Shown: positions 7,074 through 9,080 of the stretch, piece by piece | Numbering within the stretch: the stretch's first letter is position 1 | How the letters are laid out: each line of letters begins with the position of its first letter | Assembly (NCBI GenBank): GCA_002414145.1 | Contig: DHYP01000050.1 | Location: 38,975 to 48,054, forward strand | Source of the DNA: Methylophilaceae bacterium UBA5127 | Lineage (GTDB): Bacteria; Pseudomonadota; Gammaproteobacteria; Burkholderiales; Methylophilaceae | Reading direction: 5' to 3' | Length of the DNA stretch: 9,080 nucleotides | Translations under genes and position numbers: made by a program | The notes under the pieces: model-generated | Told to the model about the DNA's origin: nothing | Seen by the model: the letters and a program-made list of their open reading frames with translations, nothing else | The model's database searches: none

Positions 7074-8651
7074 TTATAAGTCTTTTATAAACACTTTAGA
7101 TTTTCTTTGCAGGTTATAGATTTTCTTTTTCTCAGCGGGTAAGTTTTCAACGGCTCTTTCGATAAATCCGCGCTCTAAAAACCAATGCTCTGTGCGTGTG
7201 GTTAGGCAGAACACCTGTAAGAACCCGTATTTTTTTGCCTGATCTTGGCAGAAGTTGAATAGTTTGTCTCCACGTCCGCCACCACGGTACTGTGGGTCTA
7301 TCGCTAAACAAGCAAACTCTGCCATTTTTTCATTTCTAAATGGATATAGCGCAGCGCAACCTATAATGCGGTTGTCGTGCTCCATCACGTAAAAATAATT
7401 CACTTCCATTTCAATACGTTCGCGGCCACGGCGCACTAAAAACCCTTCATTTTCAAGCGGCTCAATCAGCTTCAATATGCCACCTACGTCATCAATATTA
7501 GCCTGCCGCATAGTCTCTAGCGGTAGTTCGGTAATCATTGTGCCTACACCATTGTGGGTGAATAGTTCTTGAATAATAGCCCCGTCAATCAGGCGTGAGA
7601 TAAGATGGGTGCGTGCTACACCATGCTCGCAGGCGCGCACGGCGGCTGGTAAGTAGTAGTTAACATCTTCTGAAAAGTGTATAGGCTCATCGCTCTCTTG
7701 CACATTTTTAAGCAAGTTTTTAGCTTTTTCTGCGGTCATTTCGCGCAGTAATTCACCGCGCAAATTGTATACCCCTTCTGAGTCCATCAAGAAAATAAGC
7801 TTTTCTGCGTCTAAGGCAATGGCGGTACTTACCGCTACGTCTTCAAGAGTCAGATTGAATGTTTCGCCTGTGGGTGAGTATCCCATGGGAGATAACAATA
7901 CTAGCTCATTGTCATCCAAACGTTTTTGAATGCCAACAGCATCTACTTTGCGCACTTCGCCAGTATGTTGTAAATCTACTCCGTCGATTACACCGATGGG
8001 TTTGGCTGTCACAAAATTGCCACTAGCTACGCGAATGTCTGAGCCAGCCATGGGCGAGTTGGCAATCCCCATTGATAGCAACGCTTCAATTTCTACCCTT
8101 ACTGCGCCATTGGCTTCCTTTACGGCCTCCATCGCGGCATCGTCTGTAATGCGTAATCCATTTTGAAAAGCAGGGGTCAGTTTGTTTCGCTTTAAGCGCT
8201 GCTCAATTTGCGGGCGCGCACCGTGTACGAGTACTAGGCGTACTTCAAGGCTGGCAAGTAAGTTTAAATCATGTGAGAGCGCAATAAATTGGTGCTCATT
8301 GACGACTTCACCTCCAAAGGCAATGACAAATGTACTTCCGCCAAAGGCATGGATATAAGGGGCAGCAGAGCGAAACCAATACACAAAGTCTTGCGCATTT
8401 TGACTGTTCAGCTTGAGGGATTGCTGACTTAGCCGCGTGGTGGCGAGCGGCGTGTTTTCCTCCGCATATAAAACAGCGGGTGTGGTGCTGAGTGCACTAG
8501 CGATTTTACGTAAAAGTACTTCAGAAACGCCTAACTCGCCGCGTTCGATACGTGATAAGTTACCTGCATCCGACTCCGTGAGTGTGGCTAACTGTTGTAA
8601 TGTCATGCTTTGAGATTTGCGTAAATTGCGGATATTGTGACCAAGCGACAT
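7074..8651 (-). CDS. argA: N-acetylglutamate synthase (ArgA) with an N-terminal Xre-type DNA-binding domain
   Basis: ArgA acetylates glutamate with acetyl-CoA, the first step of arginine synthesis. The product has 525 residues; E. coli ArgA has 443. Residues about 4-62 form an Xre/Cro helix-turn-helix: HNIRNLRKSQSMTLQQLA, then TESDAGNLSRIERGEL and LLRKIASALSTTPAVLY. A linker (about 63-86) leads to the amino-acid-kinase fold, which binds arginine for feedback: FRSAAPYIHAFGGSTFVIAF (93-112), LVHGARPQI (141-149), GETFNLTLEDVA (262-273), HLISRLIDGAIIQELF (349-364) and GVGTMI (368-373). A GNAT domain follows, with IDDVGGILKLIEPLE (386-400), the acetyl-CoA loop QYRGGGRG (454-461), LTTRTEHWFLERGF (483-496) and a collinear end, IYNLQRKSKV. 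I chose the ATG at 8651 over an in-frame TTG at 8654 because AAGGTGG (8662-8656) is better spaced. No ATG, GTG or TTG codon lies in frame in the linker, so a start producing a normal ArgA alone is unlikely. Confidence 0.95.
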   Translation of the reverse strand: MSLGHNIRNLRKSQSMTLQQLATLTESDAGNLSRIERGELGVSEVLLRKIASALSTTPAVLYAEENTPLATTRLSQQSLKLNSQNAQDFVYWFRSAAPYIHAFGGSTFVIAFGGEVVNEHQFIALSHDLNLLASLEVRLVLVHGARPQIEQRLKRNKLTPAFQNGLRITDDAAMEAVKEANGAVRVEIEALLSMGIANSPMAGSDIRVASGNFVTAKPIGVIDGVDLQHTGEVRKVDAVGIQKRLDDNELVLLSPMGYSPTGETFNLTLEDVAVSTAIALDAEKLIFLMDSEGVYNLRGELLREMTAEKAKNLLKNVQESDEPIHFSEDVNYYLPAAVRACEHGVARTHLISRLIDGAIIQELFTHNGVGTMITELPLETMRQANIDDVGGILKLIEPLENEGFLVRRGRERIEMEVNYFYVMEHDNRIIGCAALYPFRNEKMAEFACLAIDPQYRGGGRGDKLFNFCQDQAKKYGFLQVFCLTTRTEHWFLERGFIERAVENLPAEKKKIYNLQRKSKVFIKDL

Positions 8652-8666
8652 CAAACCACCTTTTTA

Positions 8667-8683
8667 TTTGTATAAATTACATT
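8667..8683. promoter_or_regulatory. Operator-like palindrome, start-proximal copy, before argA
   Basis: TTTGTATAAATTACATT contains TGTA-N5-TACA at 8669-8681, centred on 8675. It falls just after the predicted -10 of argA and covers the likely start of transcription, where a bound protein would block initiation. It shares the pattern TTTGTA-N4-TTACA with the distal copy. Inferred to be a binding site, possibly for the helix-turn-helix of ArgA itself. Confidence 0.5.
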
Positions 8684-8684
8684 T

Positions 8685-8713
8685 ATTTTAATATAATTTT
8701 GTAATTATTACAA
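8685..8713 (-). promoter_or_regulatory. Predicted sigma-70 promoter of argA
   Basis: On the minus strand, TTGTAA (8713-8708, 4/6), a 17-nt spacer and TAAAAT (8690-8685, 5/6) would start transcription near 8678, giving a leader of about 27 nt with the Shine-Dalgarno AAGGTGG (8662-8656). The -35 lies inside the distal palindrome and the start of transcription inside the proximal one, the usual geometry for repression. The region is very AT-rich, so other -10 elements are possible. Confidence 0.45.
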
Positions 8714-8714
8714 A
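8698..8714. promoter_or_regulatory. Operator-like perfect palindrome, distal copy, before argA
   Basis: TTTGTAATTATTACAAA is a perfect 17-bp palindrome around a central T at 8706, containing TGTA-N5-TACA (8700-8712). Its centre is 31 bp from the proximal copy, about three helical turns, so two dimers would sit on the same face of the DNA. It overlaps the predicted argA -35. An all-A/T stem with almost no loop makes it a poor terminator for rsmE, so an operator is the better reading. Confidence 0.55.
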
Positions 8715-8719
8715 TAATA

Positions 8720-9080
8720 TTATAAATCACCCCAGATGCTGTGTATGCTTGCAATAGCTGTTAACGCTGCGGTTTCCGTGCGCAAAATACGCGGACCTAA
8801 AATTATTGATTGAAAACCATTGGCAGTTGCCAATTCAATTTCTTTGTTGCTTAAGCCACCTTCTGCGCCAATCAGCAATTGAATTTCTCCGCTGGGTTTG
8901 TTGATTTGTGCAAAGCGTTTCGCGCCGAAAGGGTTAAGTAGAATGCGGCAAGTTTGATTGGATGGATGATTGGTCAGCCATGCGCTTAAGCCCATAGGCA
9001 TGGCTACATGCGGCACAAAAGCGCGACCAGATTGCTCGCAAGCAGCAATTACGATATTTTGCCAATGTTCTACACGCTTC
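8720..9080 (-). CDS. rsmE: 16S rRNA (uracil(1498)-N3)-methyltransferase, C-terminal part, partial
   Basis: RsmE methylates N3 of U1498 in helix 44 of 16S rRNA, using S-adenosylmethionine, on the assembled small subunit. The gene enters from the right edge: the frame is open to base 9079, starting with KRVEHWQNIVIAACEQSGR, the family segment R-x-x-H-W-x-x-I-x-x-x-A-x-E-Q-S-G-R. The GTG at 9014-9016 lies after this motif and is not the start. Further on come the SPOUT knot motifs LLIGAEGGLSNKEIE (about 69-83 of the visible part) and LGPRILRTETAALTAIA, which form the SAM pocket, and a normal C-terminus. The N-terminal RNA-binding domain is outside the window. It is on the same strand as argA, with 68 bp between, and no GC-rich terminator separates them, so read-through into argA is possible. 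Confidence 0.94.
   Translation of the reverse strand, partial: KRVEHWQNIVIAACEQSGRAFVPHVAMPMGLSAWLTNHPSNQTCRILLNPFGAKRFAQINKPSGEIQLLIGAEGGLSNKEIELATANGFQSIILGPRILRTETAALTAIASIHSIWGDL

Noticed and set aside
8652..8654. TTG as the start of argA
   Set aside because: An ATG follows at once, and the Shine-Dalgarno AAGGTGG is only about 1 nt from the TTG but 4 nt from the ATG.
9014..9016. GTG as the start of rsmE
   Set aside because: The frame stays open upstream and encodes the conserved RsmE segment with HWQNIVIAACEQSGR, so the gene is cut by the window edge instead.

Overview
The window looks like ordinary chromosome of a Gram-negative, most likely a betaproteobacterium of moderate to low G+C; Methylophilaceae is my guess, from protein style rather than any search. 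The reasons are an Slt-type transglycosylase followed by an NDUFA9-like dehydrogenase and a bacterial multifunctional Cca, an argB / HAD nucleotidase / slmA cluster, lipoprotein signals, and an ArgA of the two-domain (kinase fold + GNAT) type. No tRNA, rRNA, CRISPR array, transposase or prophage gene is visible.

Layout. (1) 1-2496, plus strand: the end of a lytic transglycosylase gene, an atypical SDR / NDUFA9-like protein and cca, closely spaced and probably one operon. (2) 2523-4909, minus strand: argB, a pyrimidine 5'-nucleotidase-like HAD phosphatase, slmA and a small DUF2788-type membrane protein, in that order of transcription. It converges on cca with only 26 bp between. The slmA frame is cut by a TGA, after which 16 more codons still look like the SlmA C-terminus. 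(3) 4910-5146: divergent promoter region. (4) 5147-6992, plus strand: two tandem, about 84% identical CsgG/HfaB-like proteins, one with an ordinary signal peptide and one a lipoprotein, separated by a strong hairpin terminator and followed by a second hairpin facing argA. (5) 7074-9080, minus strand: argA and the 3' part of rsmE.

The most interesting part is argA. Its product carries an N-terminal Xre/Cro-type helix-turn-helix joined in one frame to the arginine-sensing amino-acid-kinase fold and the GNAT acetyltransferase. The 65-68 bp upstream of it hold two TGTA-N5-TACA palindromes with centres 31 bp apart, about three helical turns. They overlap the predicted -35 and the predicted start of transcription. 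Together these suggest that the first enzyme of arginine synthesis may also be an arginine-responsive repressor of its own gene. A one-mismatch version of the motif lies on the predicted -10 of argB, the second gene of the pathway, in the same window.

ArgA makes N-acetylglutamate and ArgB phosphorylates it, so the window holds the first two steps of arginine synthesis at two separate minus-strand loci, with the CsgG-like pair on the opposite strand between them. The remaining genes serve tRNA 3'-end maturation (cca), 16S rRNA modification (rsmE), cell-wall turnover (slt) and division-site control (slmA).
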